The notes beneath the pieces are model-generated. The model made no database searches and was not told the DNA's origin. It was given only the letters and a program-made list of their open reading frames with translations. Positions 34,101-44,535 of a stretch of DNA of 64,000 nt are shown here, one piece after another. Numbering within the stretch: the stretch's first letter is position 1; each line of letters begins with the position of its first letter. This DNA comes from Coprinellus micaceus (taxonomy: Eukaryota; Basidiomycota; Agaricomycetes; Agaricales; Psathyrellaceae): assembly GCA_951394405.1 (NCBI GenBank), contig OX596334.1, positions 1,116,001 to 1,180,000 on the forward strand, written 5' to 3'. Made by a program: the position numbers and the translations under genes.

Positions 34101-34717
34101 ATTGTAGTGTGACGGGGTTGCAGTTTGTGGAGGGGCCTGGGGTGGGGTGGTCGGCGGTCGCGGCTTCGGCTTCGCCGCCCTGGAATTCGTCGTTCGGCTC
34201 GTCTTCGTCTTCGTCTTCGTCTTCTTCGTCGTCGTCTTGTTACCCGCCATCCTCTTCACCGCCTTCGTCTGCGTTTGACTCCCACACCGCACCACCCCCG
34301 ACCGCAAGGCATCGCCACGGTGGGGGGCGGCACGACGACTTTGTGGTTACGTCGGGGAACGACGGCCGTGTCCGCCTGTACGAAGTGGACACGGGGGACT
34401 ACGTGCGGGACCTGAGCGATGGGGCGGAGAGCGTGTGGAAGGTCGTGTGTGGGTGGGGAAGGTGTGTCGTTGTGTGTAAGAGGGCGGGGAAGACGGTTGT
34501 GGAGGTGTGGAGTATGGGGCCGACGCAGGCTTCGACTGGGGTGGGGGATGTGGTGGGGGATGGGAGGGGGGATGTGGGGAAGGGGAGCGAGGTGGGGGTG
34601 GGGAGTAGGACACCGAGTGGGCAGGGGGGGTTGGTGGGTGCGCTTGAGAGGAGTGTGTCTGGGGCGAGTTTGAGGGGTGGGAGGGGAGGGGAGGAGGGGA
34701 TGGCTGGGTTTGTGTAG
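31121..34717 (+). CDS. F-box/WD40 protein, Cdc4/Fbw7-like
   Basis: Substrate receptor of an SCF ubiquitin ligase. Exons 31121-32249, 32312-33356, 33445-33670, 33737-33876 and 33952-34717, 1101 aa, all phases consistent. Residues 1-150 are Ser/Pro-rich. An F-box lies at about 197-245 (ISDLPTELALHVLGFVDD, CRRWGVLC, VWRGL). WD40 repeats follow in a beta-propeller of probably 7-8 blades, with repeats ending VWDVKTG, VWDIQKG, VWDVDTG, LWDVETG. Two long insertions interrupt the family pattern: a Ser/Gly/Arg-rich stretch of about 150 residues after the first blade (32700-33240) and a Ser/Pro run in a late blade (34190-34330). The WD core most resembles Cdc4/Fbw7/Pop1, which bind phosphorylated targets. 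Introns cut the propeller at or near repeat ends. Confidence 0.85.
34196..34240 (+). repeat. TCG/TCT triplet repeat encoding poly-Ser
   Basis: Imperfect run of TCG, TCT and TCC codons inside the WD40 gene, giving about 15 consecutive serines. A simple repeat likely to vary in length between strains. Confidence 0.7.
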
Positions 34718-37700
34718 CTCGCTCGGCTTTGATGTTCCCTCTTACCGCATTCTTCCTGTCCTATCTTTCGTCCTCCCGGTGGCCCGTGCCGTGCGTCGTG
34801 TTCCCCTTCGTTCCCCGTCCATTGGCCTATGTTGTATATGTTTTCAAGTCGTCAGCGGCTGCGTTCTAGTTTGCTTTCTTCCACCTCTCGACTCTGCCTG
34901 TATACTTGTACGAATTGCTGCTAAATACTTAGATCGGAGGATCATAGATATATATCCTCCCCTCTATGTTGTACATATGCCTTTCCCTGATATTCGTTCC
35001 CTCGCCTTGGTTTTCCGGCCTAACACCTTTCGCTCTGTTACGATACTGTACCTACTACACAATTCTACTACTCTACGGTCTTTTCGATCTTACTTATTTC
35101 TCATTCACTATGCTTGTCCTTTACTTATATATATGCCTTCCGGGGAATCGGGGTCGGGGTTTCTGCGTGCTGATGCTTACATTACTGTAGATGTTATATT
35201 AGAGGGGGTGGTGGTAGATGAATTGAGGCTTTGTTGATGGTCGATCTTTGGTTTTATCGAGGCCTTCATCGGATTTGACGTTGGGACGACGGGTTACAGC
35301 GAGGCTGTTATCCGCCCAGGATAGCCCTAGCATTGCCCGGTTGCCAAGGGCAAATCAAAGTCACTCGGGGAACGCATTCTAGCTGTCAAGCCGATCCCCA
35401 AGCCCCGACGACCGCGGCACATTTTGCTGATTGGGCGCTTATCACTCGACTCCAAATATTTAAAGGAACGTGGGATCAGCGGTGGAAACACAAACGCAAA
35501 CACAAACTACTGGACTTGGTAGAGACGGCGGAGGACGGTAGCTACTACATGATGCTCAACTACACGGCCGCCCAGCTGTGCTCTTGGCGTTGAGGCCAAG
35601 CATAAGGATGCCATAAATCAGAGGCGGAGAGTCATGCGTGTTGCGCGATGAACATGCATCTACGTGGGTTAGATACCCTCGGCCTGGTAAATCCTTGTCC
35701 CTGGGGATTACGCAGTACGCTTGATTATGCGATCCGTCGGGCGTGCGTGGTCATACTCGTCCCAAATGCCGCTGGAACCTGGAGTGCGCTTCGCACGGCT
35801 GGAAGGAGTTACGTCTGCTAAGTCTTGGCTAGATTTTAGGTGAGAGAAATACGAGACGGAGAGGTAAAGATGAGCTATTTCCCATTTCAATTGACTCAGT
35901 TCGCATTCCTCACGTCCTAGCAATTGTTCTAGAATGTGATCCGACTGGCAGTTGCGCAGTACGGTGTTCCCTCCTCTTATACTTCTAACATCAAAGTCCT
36001 TCTGGCCGAGACAAAGAAGCTTCATATTCGATCCTCTTCTCCGTTGGGAAAGAAGGGGGAAGCCCGACGGACGCTGGTAGGTCCAGGCTTGGGTGTGACA
36101 AACTTCATCTGTACCTCCCGAAGCCGTTCCATCAGCAAACAGCGGAAGTCTATACCAAGCAAAGTGGCCGTAGACTTAGCAGACTTAATAAAGTAAACCC
36201 CTACTTATTTGGGAAGGCGGATACTTAGCGATACTTAGCAGGGGCGGTCGCCACCAAACAAAGTAAACATGCTCGTTCTAAGTGAAGCTCTCAAAACTAA
36301 GTGAAGCAAAGTCGCCGTACGGGGTCACCTAAACACAATCCCCCAGGCAGACATACCTACCGTATGGCGTCTCTGAATATATTTGAGTATGTTGGCTCCA
36401 GTTTCGCGTTCACGCGGCGGCGAAATAGCTAGCATAACGGCCAGGAAATTGTGTGCTAAATCCAGTGCATCGGGAGAGCCGGCGGAACTGCAGGGGATTG
36501 CTTTGCCATCGCGGCTGTAAAACACCTCATTTGGCTCAGATACACAAATACAACGGTGTACAGTAGGTTCTACCGCAGCCAGGGCTCCCACTTTCCTTTG
36601 TGCCCAAGACCTAGACCCAGGGGACTCGGCTTTGCAAAGTGATGGGGGCGGGAACTAAGTGGAGATGCCAACATCTAAGTCGCGCCCGCTAAGCACTTAG
36701 CACGAAATCTCGCTAAGTAACTACTTCCCCTGTTTGCTGATGTCTGATCACCTCCGCCCTTTGCCCAATGGACCTTGCTCCATGATATGGATTGACAGTG
36801 CTATGATTTGACAATAGTCTTGACAGCTTTTCTCATGGTAGTACAACAGAACAAACAGTAATGGATTCCGATAATGAAAGAAGCGACGCGACTAGGAACG
36901 AGTCCGAGCGTCGGACTAGCTCGCACTCCACTCCACTGTGACTTATCGGCGATGTCGTTACTTAGGCTCAGTGAGAAGCCCAATCAGGGTCCCTGAGAAG
37001 AGGGTCGCCCCTGAAAGGAATGCGAAGCACCGGCATTGATTTTACAGCTCGCGAGGGACGACGGATCATTCTTCCGACCGGAGCGACTGATGGAGAAAGC
37101 GGATTCAAATAGCTGTGGGGTGGAAGCTGGGGAAGCTCGACTTGAAGTGAGATATCTTGAGGTTCGCGAAACACGGCTTGTTGTCGGTGGGATGTGCGAG
37201 GCCAAAGAGGGAAGGTCGGGCATATGGATAACATGGTTGGGTGATAGAAGCAGAGCGAATGCCAGTTCTCGCCGTGTACTAGGCTCTAGAAAGAAAGAGG
37301 TCGTCGAACGAAACACAAGGGAGATCAGGCTTCTCCCTTGGCATTCCCAATAGCGCTCTATTGGTAGACCGTTCGCCGTGCTAACATCTCTCTAAACGGC
37401 TTCTTACGAGAAACGGCTTTTCAGTGAATTCAAGTTGAGGATCTCCGTACTCATCCCTCCCGGCATTGTCAGGCGCTTAACTGGCACTGAATGAGTGGGA
37501 ACTCGCAAGGTTTTAATTGGGAACAGAAATCTTCGGGAACCTGGAAGGTCTGATGGTATTCGTGGATGGCGACACCATATCCTCGTCTCAAATGGGAGTC
37601 CCTGGGAGTACCCGATGTCCCGAGGCAGGCCTTTGTAATTTCATTTGTGTCGTTTGCGTGCCGCAGTCATAAGTATTCGACATCTCGTGATGATGCGATG

Positions 37701-39106
37701 AGCCTGAGAGCTTGAGGTAGCGGTCCGCGCGGGGCCATTTAAACGCCACAAGGACAGTGGCCAAGCCTTTTTCAAGTCATCAGGGCGCCTAATTGGATAT
37801 GGAGCCAGTGAGCCGGCGAGGGTCAAGGTCATTGGAAAATCGCCTGACAAGGCACCCGCGCCCGTGGATTACAAGGGCTGTCAGTACGTCATTTGGAAAG
37901 GTTGGAAGGGTCGTGTTGGTCCCCAGAGGGCCGGGCGACTGCAACGGAGCGATGAGGAGAGACCCTCTTTTGGACAGCATGCGGTGTGTGACACCCCCAA
38001 ATCAGTCGGTATTTTCGCAGACTGAAAGCTTTGGGGTGTCCATTCAGGATTCAAAACAGATAGAATGAAGCTAGTTGTGAAAGAAATGACAAATCTGACT
38101 GCTGTTCAGTCAGCTTGAGGTCAGAGTGCCTCGGTCATCCGTATGCATACTTTCCATGACGCGCAGGAATCGGCAGTAATCAGCAGATCTTACCCCCTTC
38201 AAACTAAGAAGGGGTGTAATGCGTCGCTCAGATGACATACACAACAGATTATGGTGTCATGGATGGCGAGTACATCGCGAAGACGAACGGAAGTGAATGA
38301 GGGTGTCCTCAAGCAACTTTCCAGGTGACCTGATACGCATGGTCGACCGTTCACATCGAAGAAATACAACTACACCTCCTGGGTAGTCAGGCTTCTTCGC
38401 CACAAAAAAAGAAGTCGATTTCGCTGCCATGGACTTACCGGGGAAGCCAGTGAAGACGCGCGGGGTTCAGGAAACTCCTACGTTAATTGAAATGCAATCA
38501 CAGCGGAAAGAAGTGCAAAACCTTAGAACTCTAGTACGCTGGCTAGTAATGCGGAGATGATCGTCTGGAATTGACGCTTTCTGGGCCGAGCCTAGAGTAC
38601 GCTCAGAGGACAGCGCAACCAGAAATAACTAGTAACAATCAACTTAAGTATGCGATCACCGTACGAGCAACGTACCTATACATCTCAAGTTGACTCCATC
38701 CTGAACCATCAAACTGCCCGACTGTTGCCACGCGCGCACTGAGGACCGAGTAATGGTCAGTAGCTATGGTTCCTGAGTATATCTTAACGGAGTACAGTTG
38801 GTGAAAATGGCGAGGAGGGTATAGATCCTTAATCCATAGTCACAATGTCAGGGTGGTGTCCTCGTATCTATCTATCTATCCACCTTATGTCCGAACGAAC
38901 AATCAACCTTTGAAAGAACCCAGCCGGCGCAGGACGTCCAGGGGTGGGCCGATGATGACTGAAACAGAAAGCGACATATGCCTCGCTGAATGGAGATGGG
39001 GATCAGCTAGCGGTATGAAAGGCAGTGCGGCAATAGTCGTATAGTTTACGACCACAATACTACTTACCTAAAAGCCAAGCACGATACCTCGGTGCGCCTG
39101 GAGCGC
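34718..39106. other. 4.4-kb region without convincing gene
   Basis: 3' flank of the WD40 gene, then sequence with many short open frames on both strands and stops throughout. I tried to join exons and found no domain, no signal peptide followed by consistent splicing, and no transposase motif. It holds the ACTTAGC-type repeat cluster listed separately. Base composition is visibly more AT-rich than the flanking genes. Confidence 0.45.
36170..36728. repeat. Cluster of ACTTAGC/GCTAAGT short repeats
   Basis: Two clusters about 330 bp apart. The left one (36170-36310) has ACTTAGC several times and CTAAGTGAAGC twice. The right one (36650-36728) has ACTAAGT, TCTAAGT, GCTAAGCACTTAGC and GCTAAGT. Opposite-facing copies at the two ends give an inverted-repeat look, but I could not define perfect terminal inverted repeats or a target-site duplication. 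Confidence 0.45.
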
Positions 39107-40831
39107 CTAGTACGCGTCGTGGAGGCATTTAAGCTCCTCTAATGGAAGGACTTGTAACCGCCTGGACAGCCAATCTACTGCGTTTTCCGCATCGGCATTC
39201 GAAGTGCCTGTTTCCTGTTCCTGGCGTACACCCCATTCGTCTCGCTTTGTGAAGAAGTTGGTCGAAAAGAATGTACCATCTGACCGGCGTTTCTTGACAC
39301 TGCGCGAGAGATGGCGACTCGCCGGGCCTGACAAACACACCGCCTTCACGCTTGGGTTTCCCGATACATATTGGCAAAGTTTGACGATATCGTCGGCGAC
39401 TATAGTGTCCATTGATATCGTCTCCAAAACCGGCCAGTTGAGCCCAGTCGAGGAAGGGGATGACGCAACAGGAACGGCCCTGTTGGGGGGTGCGTGGGTT
39501 CTGGCTGAGTTGATGCGCATCACTTGGAACACTCCTTCCAGGGTCCGATGGGTTTCAGTCAGGTGTGGGGATATGGCGGACCGATGGCCCACGGACCTCT
39601 TCCTTGGGCGAGCGGGCGGAGGGGTCGAGAAGGGCTGCAATAGCAAGTTCCCGACCGGGCATTCTATGAGTCGTAGGGATTTGATGGTGGTTAGATTATG
39701 GAGGAATTCGACGTCGTTCCACGTTGTTTCTGAGGCAGAATCAGCCGAGAAGCGGACAAATTTACGCAAGGAAAGGGTGTTGAGATTTCCCATCGACGAT
39801 ATGAGGGACATGTCGAAGCAAGAACAAATGGGTACACCGCCATCTCCGTCCAATGCCAAGCTTTGAAGGTTCGGTAGCCGTACATGTGCGACAGGATATG
39901 GCGAGGTGGAGTTTAGATGGCGCCGATGAAAGCTGAGGGCGAGATGGTGAAGAGAGGGAACTGTGATAGGGTTGGCGAATTGAGGCGATGATAATAGCGC
40001 ATGGAGGTGAGGAAGGAACAGTTTTTGGAGTGAAGGAAGAATTGTAAACACCCCTTCGAATTCATGGAAGGAGGTCTCCAGATGGTCGACCTCCAGAGAC
40101 ACCAGGCCGGGGAAGAGCGACGGATTCAGGCGGATACCTTGAGCGGATAGATGGGATACGGAAAAGGTCGGAGGACTGTTGGGGATGTAGTCCCAGTCAC
40201 GATCCAGTAGGGTTTGATCATCCGTAATGCGCGCCGTTCCCCTGGACTGAAACTTTAGAGCAAGGGTGTGAAGCTGCGGGGAAGCACCCTCCGCCATGTG
40301 GTTTGACATCAAAGTGAGGATGCCTTTGACGTTGTTAACATGGAGTTCAGACACGTCTCCGAGAACGAGGAATCTTCGTAAGCGATGGGCATGCTGAGCG
40401 ACTTTTGGGAGGATCACGTTGACCGATAAGTCAAATGCCAGGGGAACATTGGGTACCCGTAGGAATATGTTGAGTGGAGCCTCCTTGGACCGAGCCAGCC
40501 AGGTGTTCGTGAGCTTTACAGCATCATAAACGAGCCGTCGGGGTAGGGTTTCCGAAACTAGCAACGGGACGTAGATGGTACTCCAAAGATCAGGGGAGTT
40601 CAGCGCAACTTCTCTCCAGGAGCGACACACAGCACAGATGACCATTGGTAACGGCAGTGGGGGTGCATTGCTGGGCATCTGATGCATCCAGTCCTCCAAG
40701 GTCTCAGTTGTGCCTGTACGAAAAATGCGAGCGAGGAGTTCGATGGGGAAATCATGGATTGGATGGATTGTCATAGGGGATTGCGACGTGTCGTCTCTGC
40801 AAAAGCGGTCGATCGTCATACATCCTGTCAC
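39107..40831 (-). CDS. F-box protein with leucine-rich C-terminal region
   Basis: Uninterrupted 574-aa frame. The F-box is near the N-terminus (DFPIELLARIFRTG, VICAVCRSWREVALNSPDLWSTI), followed by a Leu-rich region typical of the large F-box family of Agaricomycetes (repeated LxxLxLxxL spacing, for example LFPGLVSLEVDHL and LPNLQSLALDGD). These proteins are presumed SCF substrate adaptors. The true start may be the Met at residue 20 (MTIHPIHDFP, about 40774), because F-box proteins of this type usually begin close to the motif. Sequence-wise it is not a close relative of the acidic F-box pair at 16.4 and 53.4 kb. No neighbour suggests a specific role. Confidence 0.75.
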   Translation of the reverse strand: MTGCMTIDRFCRDDTSQSPMTIHPIHDFPIELLARIFRTGTTETLEDWMHQMPSNAPPLPLPMVICAVCRSWREVALNSPDLWSTIYVPLLVSETLPRRLVYDAVKLTNTWLARSKEAPLNIFLRVPNVPLAFDLSVNVILPKVAQHAHRLRRFLVLGDVSELHVNNVKGILTLMSNHMAEGASPQLHTLALKFQSRGTARITDDQTLLDRDWDYIPNSPPTFSVSHLSAQGIRLNPSLFPGLVSLEVDHLETSFHEFEGVFTILPSLQKLFLPHLHALLSSPQFANPITVPSLHHLALSFHRRHLNSTSPYPVAHVRLPNLQSLALDGDGGVPICSCFDMSLISSMGNLNTLSLRKFVRFSADSASETTWNDVEFLHNLTTIKSLRLIECPVGNLLLQPFSTPPPARPRKRSVGHRSAISPHLTETHRTLEGVFQVMRINSARTHAPPNRAVPVASSPSSTGLNWPVLETISMDTIVADDIVKLCQYVSGNPSVKAVCLSGPASRHLSRSVKKRRSDGTFFSTNFFTKRDEWGVRQEQETGTSNADAENAVDWLSRRLQVLPLEELKCLHDAY

Positions 40832-41681
40832 CAGGCACTAGTAAAGTCCAATGTAACCCACTTTGAAGTATAGTCCAAGCAATGACGGGGTAGATATCTT
40901 CCAAATCGCAACGCGGGCGTCGTCAATTATGCAACGGTGAAACTGTGGAGGATGCTCGGCGCTGCCAACTGTCAGTTTGGTTGTGACATTCAGTGACTAC
41001 AACTCCAAACACTGCCAATTAGATCGGTTGTCCATCAGAATGCTGAACCCGGGTCTTCATGCCCTTGACCACTCCTCCATCCTCCATGTCGAACGAAATC
41101 GCATTCTGAATCGGATAAGCCTCTGATACATATTGACCTGGTATCGTAAAGCTCGAGTACACGGGGGTAGGTCGCCGTGGATTCCCAGTCGGGTGAATTG
41201 TGAGCGCTGATGCCTGGATCGCAGGTGAACCGCCGACTTTATGAGTTCTCTCTCTCACGTATAAGTCTCGTTATGAAAGAAAAGAAAAGCTGGGCCTTGT
41301 CTACCTCAGAGGGTCAGTTTGTGTCCAGACCGGTTTGGGGGTGCTTCCCGCGCGGAGCCTGTTTTCTCGCCTGACAGATCGCAAAAGTTCAGCATCTCGT
41401 CGTTCATCTGCCCCTTCCTTGTCCTTCTCGCGTCGCGAATCCTGCTAGGGTAGGCTAGATAGCACTTCTTAGAGACTTCCTTTCGTTCCATGGGACACGG
41501 AGGTCACCTAGTGCTTCTAGAGTTCAAGACACAACTTCTATCTTATTTCGAGCCCGTTATCAGTCAGGCCCCATCGATCTCAGGTAAGTCTTGTCGCAAA
41601 ATCAGAGTTATTTAACTTCAGTTCGTAGGGTACAGAAATACATATTGAAGGCACGGGAACGACAAAATAGGAGTAGCGGAT
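40832..41681. other. Intergenic region
   Basis: 850 bp. A minus-strand frame at 41019-41258 (79 codons) has no recognisable domain. No promoter or repeat beyond short AT-rich stretches is evident. Confidence 0.35.
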
Positions 41682-42030
41682 TTACGCTTGGGGCGCAAGC
41701 TGGACAGTGCTTGGAATTGGCGTGGGCGTCGCCGTATCAGTTACACTGGGGCCCTCACTACGAAACGTGAGTGCTCTCGTCTCTATTTCGGACGGGATTA
41801 CTTACGTCCAGGTGACGGTGGTCGAGCTTTCGACAAGGAACGGTGACTGCCTGATGATGGTATGGACAACTCGAGTCGCCCGGAGCACGTCGCCCTCTTT
41901 AGCGAAAACGGCGGGCTACAGACGGACGAGCGTTAGCGAACTAGGATTCATTTCGAAGACTGGAATGGAAACTAACCGTGGAGGACGCCAGCACGGCGGC
42001 GATGACGAGGATAGCGCTCTTGAATTGCAT
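41682..42030 (-). CDS. Small predicted secreted protein, 79 aa
   Basis: Not recognised as a known family. I assemble three exons by eye: 42030-41977, 41915-41806 and 41757-41682, with GTTAGT and GTAAGT donors, TAG acceptors and consistent phases (0, 2), ending in TAA. The N-terminus MQFKSAILVIAAVLASS, continuing PAVFA, is a good signal peptide with likely cleavage after AVFA. The mature part is about 56 residues, lacks Cys and ends in a Thr/Pro-rich tail (TDTATPTPIPSTVQ). A TATATA box lies about 60 bp upstream (near 42090). It is transcribed away from the laccase and could be co-regulated with it. The protein is short, so the model rests on splice phase plus the signal peptide. Confidence 0.5.
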
Positions 42031-42539
42031 GATGTGCGTTGGAGGGTGGCACGACTTGGGGAGTCGAGGTTCTGGACATCTGGTCGAGGTATATATCTGC
42101 TTATGCCTCATTCCCGATTCATGCCTCTGATTGCGTAACCTTCATCTGTAGATTCTCTCGCCCAAAAAAAAGTTGCCTAGCCGACCGTCGGACGAAGCAG
42201 ACAATGCATGTCGAGTCAATTTGGGCTTTACGAGAGTGCCGTACCTGGCTTTTCAAGTTTCACTACAGCTCAACAGATCTCTGCAGTTTCCGGAAAGAGG
42301 TCTACTCCTTCCGTTCTGTCAGCTCAGGTTGCTGTTCTTGACAATCTCCCTGATATGGATCGCGGACAGTCCAAACCGGCGTTCCACTTACCGATCCATA
42401 TCTGCCATCATTTGCAGTCCTGTGGACGTGGACACAAATTCGACGTTACCGGAGGAAGAGGTGAGTCCTCAGCGTACCAGACTCTTGCGTGTACGACATT
42501 GTCACAGGCCTGTGCTCGATTTGGTTCCTGGAAGAGAGA

Positions 42540-42550
42540 CATATAAGCCA
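42540..42550 (+). promoter_or_regulatory. TATA-like box of the laccase gene
   Basis: ACATATAAGC about 70 bp before the laccase ATG at 42617, a normal distance for a fungal TATA box. Confidence 0.5.
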
Positions 42551-42616
42551 ACCCGATGGGAGCTTTCCGATCCAACAGAGTCTCGTCCCAGTTCCCCCCA
42601 GTCGACGCTCCCTGCA

Positions 42617-44535
42617 ATGTTGCGACTCGCCGTCTTCTCCCAGCTCGCGGGTGTTGCTCTTGGTGCCATTGGCCCTTCAGCCATCCTCCATATTGCGAAC
42701 CAGAACATCTCCCCAGATGGCTTCGCTCGATCGTACGTCTTTCGTATTCCCGTCAGAGCCCTCGCTAACGCACCTCACAGTGCCGTCCTCGCAGGTGCCA
42801 CCCCAAACACACTGACCTTCCCTGGTCCCCTCATCGTCGGTAACAAGGTTTGTTGGATCTTCATATTAATTTCCGAAGGCATTTTGACAACTCGCCCCTT
42901 ACCAGGGCAACACATTCTCTTTGAACGTCGTCGATCAATTGACGGATACGACCATGCTCCGCTCTACCAGCATTGTAAGTAGGCGAGTATCCCCCATTGA
43001 TGCTGCGCTCACCAGGTTCCTGTAGCATTGGCATGGCTTCTTCCAGGCAGGCAGCGCTTGGGCGGATGGTCCTGCGGGGGTCACTCAGTGCCCTATAGCC
43101 CCAGGCCATTCGTTCTTGTACAAGTTCTCCGCTGCCGGCCAAGCCGGAACCTTCTGGTACCATTCGCACCATGGTAGGTCATATATTTCCTTCATCCATT
43201 AAACTTACTCACGATCTGTTTAGTTTCTCAATACTGCGATGGTCTTCGTGGGGCCATGGTCGTTTATGACCCCAACGACCCTCATCGCTCTCGCTACGAT
43301 GTCGACAACGAGGCTACCGTGATCACCCTCGCTGACTGGTACCACCTCCCCGCTCCCTCGGCTGGCCTTGTTCCCACCCCCGACGCGACTTTGATCAACG
43401 GAAAGGGCCGCTTTGCTACAGGCCCCGCTTCCCCCCTCGCGGTCATTACTGTGACCCGTAACGCCCGCTACCGGTTCCGCTTGGTCTCTATTTCTTGCGA
43501 TCCCAACTATGTCTTCTCCATCGACGGACACACTTTTGTACGTCCGATTTTATTACATGGGGCTTCTTTTTGCTCACACCCTTTGGCAGACCATCCTCGA
43601 AGTTGACGGTATCAACGTGGTGCCAATCACCGTCGACAGCATTCAGATCTTCGCAGGCCAGCGCTACTCCTTCACTCTCAGCGCCAACAGGCCAGTAGAC
43701 AACTACTGGATTCGCGCGAACCCCAATGTCGGCACAACTGGCTTCGCTGGAGGTGTCAACTCCGCCATCTTGCGTTATGTTGGAGCCCCCGTCGCCGATC
43801 CTATTTCTACCCAAACTCCCAACAGCGCTCCCATGCTCGAGACCAACCTCCACCCTCTCACTAACGCCGCCGCTCCTGGTATCGCCACTCTCGGTGCTGC
43901 TGATGTCAACCTCAACCTTGATATCCTTTTCGACTTCACTTCTCTCAAGTTCAAAGTCAACGGCGCTACCTTCGACGAGCCCACGGTTCCCGTCCTCCTC
44001 CAGATCCTCAGCGGTGCCAGCACTCCCCAGACTCTCCTCCCTGCCGGTAGTGTCTATGTTCTTCCCAAGAACAAGGTCATCGAAATCTCGATGCCTGGTG
44101 GTTCCACTGGTAGCCCTGTATGTTTTTACCCTTCCAAGATTGAAATCGTTCTAATTCCCCCTGCAGCACCCTATCCATTTGCACGGCCATGCCTTCAGCG
44201 TCATCCGCAGTGCCGGCAGCAGCACCTACAACTTCGCCAACCCCGTTCAGCGCGACGTTGTCAGTCTCGGAGTCGCAGGCGACAACGTCACCATCCGGTT
44301 CCGAACCGATAACGCTGGCCCTTGGATCATGCATTGCCATATTGATTGGCATCTCGTCCTCGGCCTGTCCGTTGTGTTCGCTGAAGATGTGCCTGCCATC
44401 GCCAGCTCCGATCCTCCCAGTACGTTTCACGTTTTCATTTCATGTGCTCGACCGCGGCTGACATGTTACCTTTTTACAGCCCCTTGGGATGAGCTCTGCC
44501 CCATCTACGACGCGCTCCCTCCTGGCACCAGGTAA
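42617..44535 (+). CDS. Laccase (multicopper oxidase, benzenediol:oxygen oxidoreductase)
   Basis: Secreted blue copper oxidase that oxidises phenolics and reduces oxygen to water. Eight exons: 42617-42732, 42781-42847, 42906-42974, 43026-43173, 43224-43537, 43590-44117, 44167-44419 and 44480-44535, 516 aa, every phase consistent. Signal peptide [16 protein letters not shown]. All four copper signatures are present: HWHGFFQ (L1), [14 protein letters not shown] (L2), HPIHLHGH (L3) and [16 protein letters not shown] (L4). The T1 axial position, ten residues after the L4 Cys, is Leu. L2 has HHVS where most laccases have HLST, and L4 has LVLG where LEAG is common. Length is normal (about 500-530 aa). 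Divergent from the small secreted protein gene. Confidence 0.93.

Noticed and set aside
35708..36025. 105-codon minus-strand frame in the gene-poor region
   Set aside because: No recognisable motif, splice partner or promoter context.
36234..36727. hAT-like ends (CAGGGGCGG ... CCCCTG)
   Set aside because: Only six bases match at the ends and the flanking 8 bp are not duplicated.
41019..41258. 79-codon minus-strand frame between the F-box and laccase regions
   Set aside because: No domain or signal peptide; too short to support alone.
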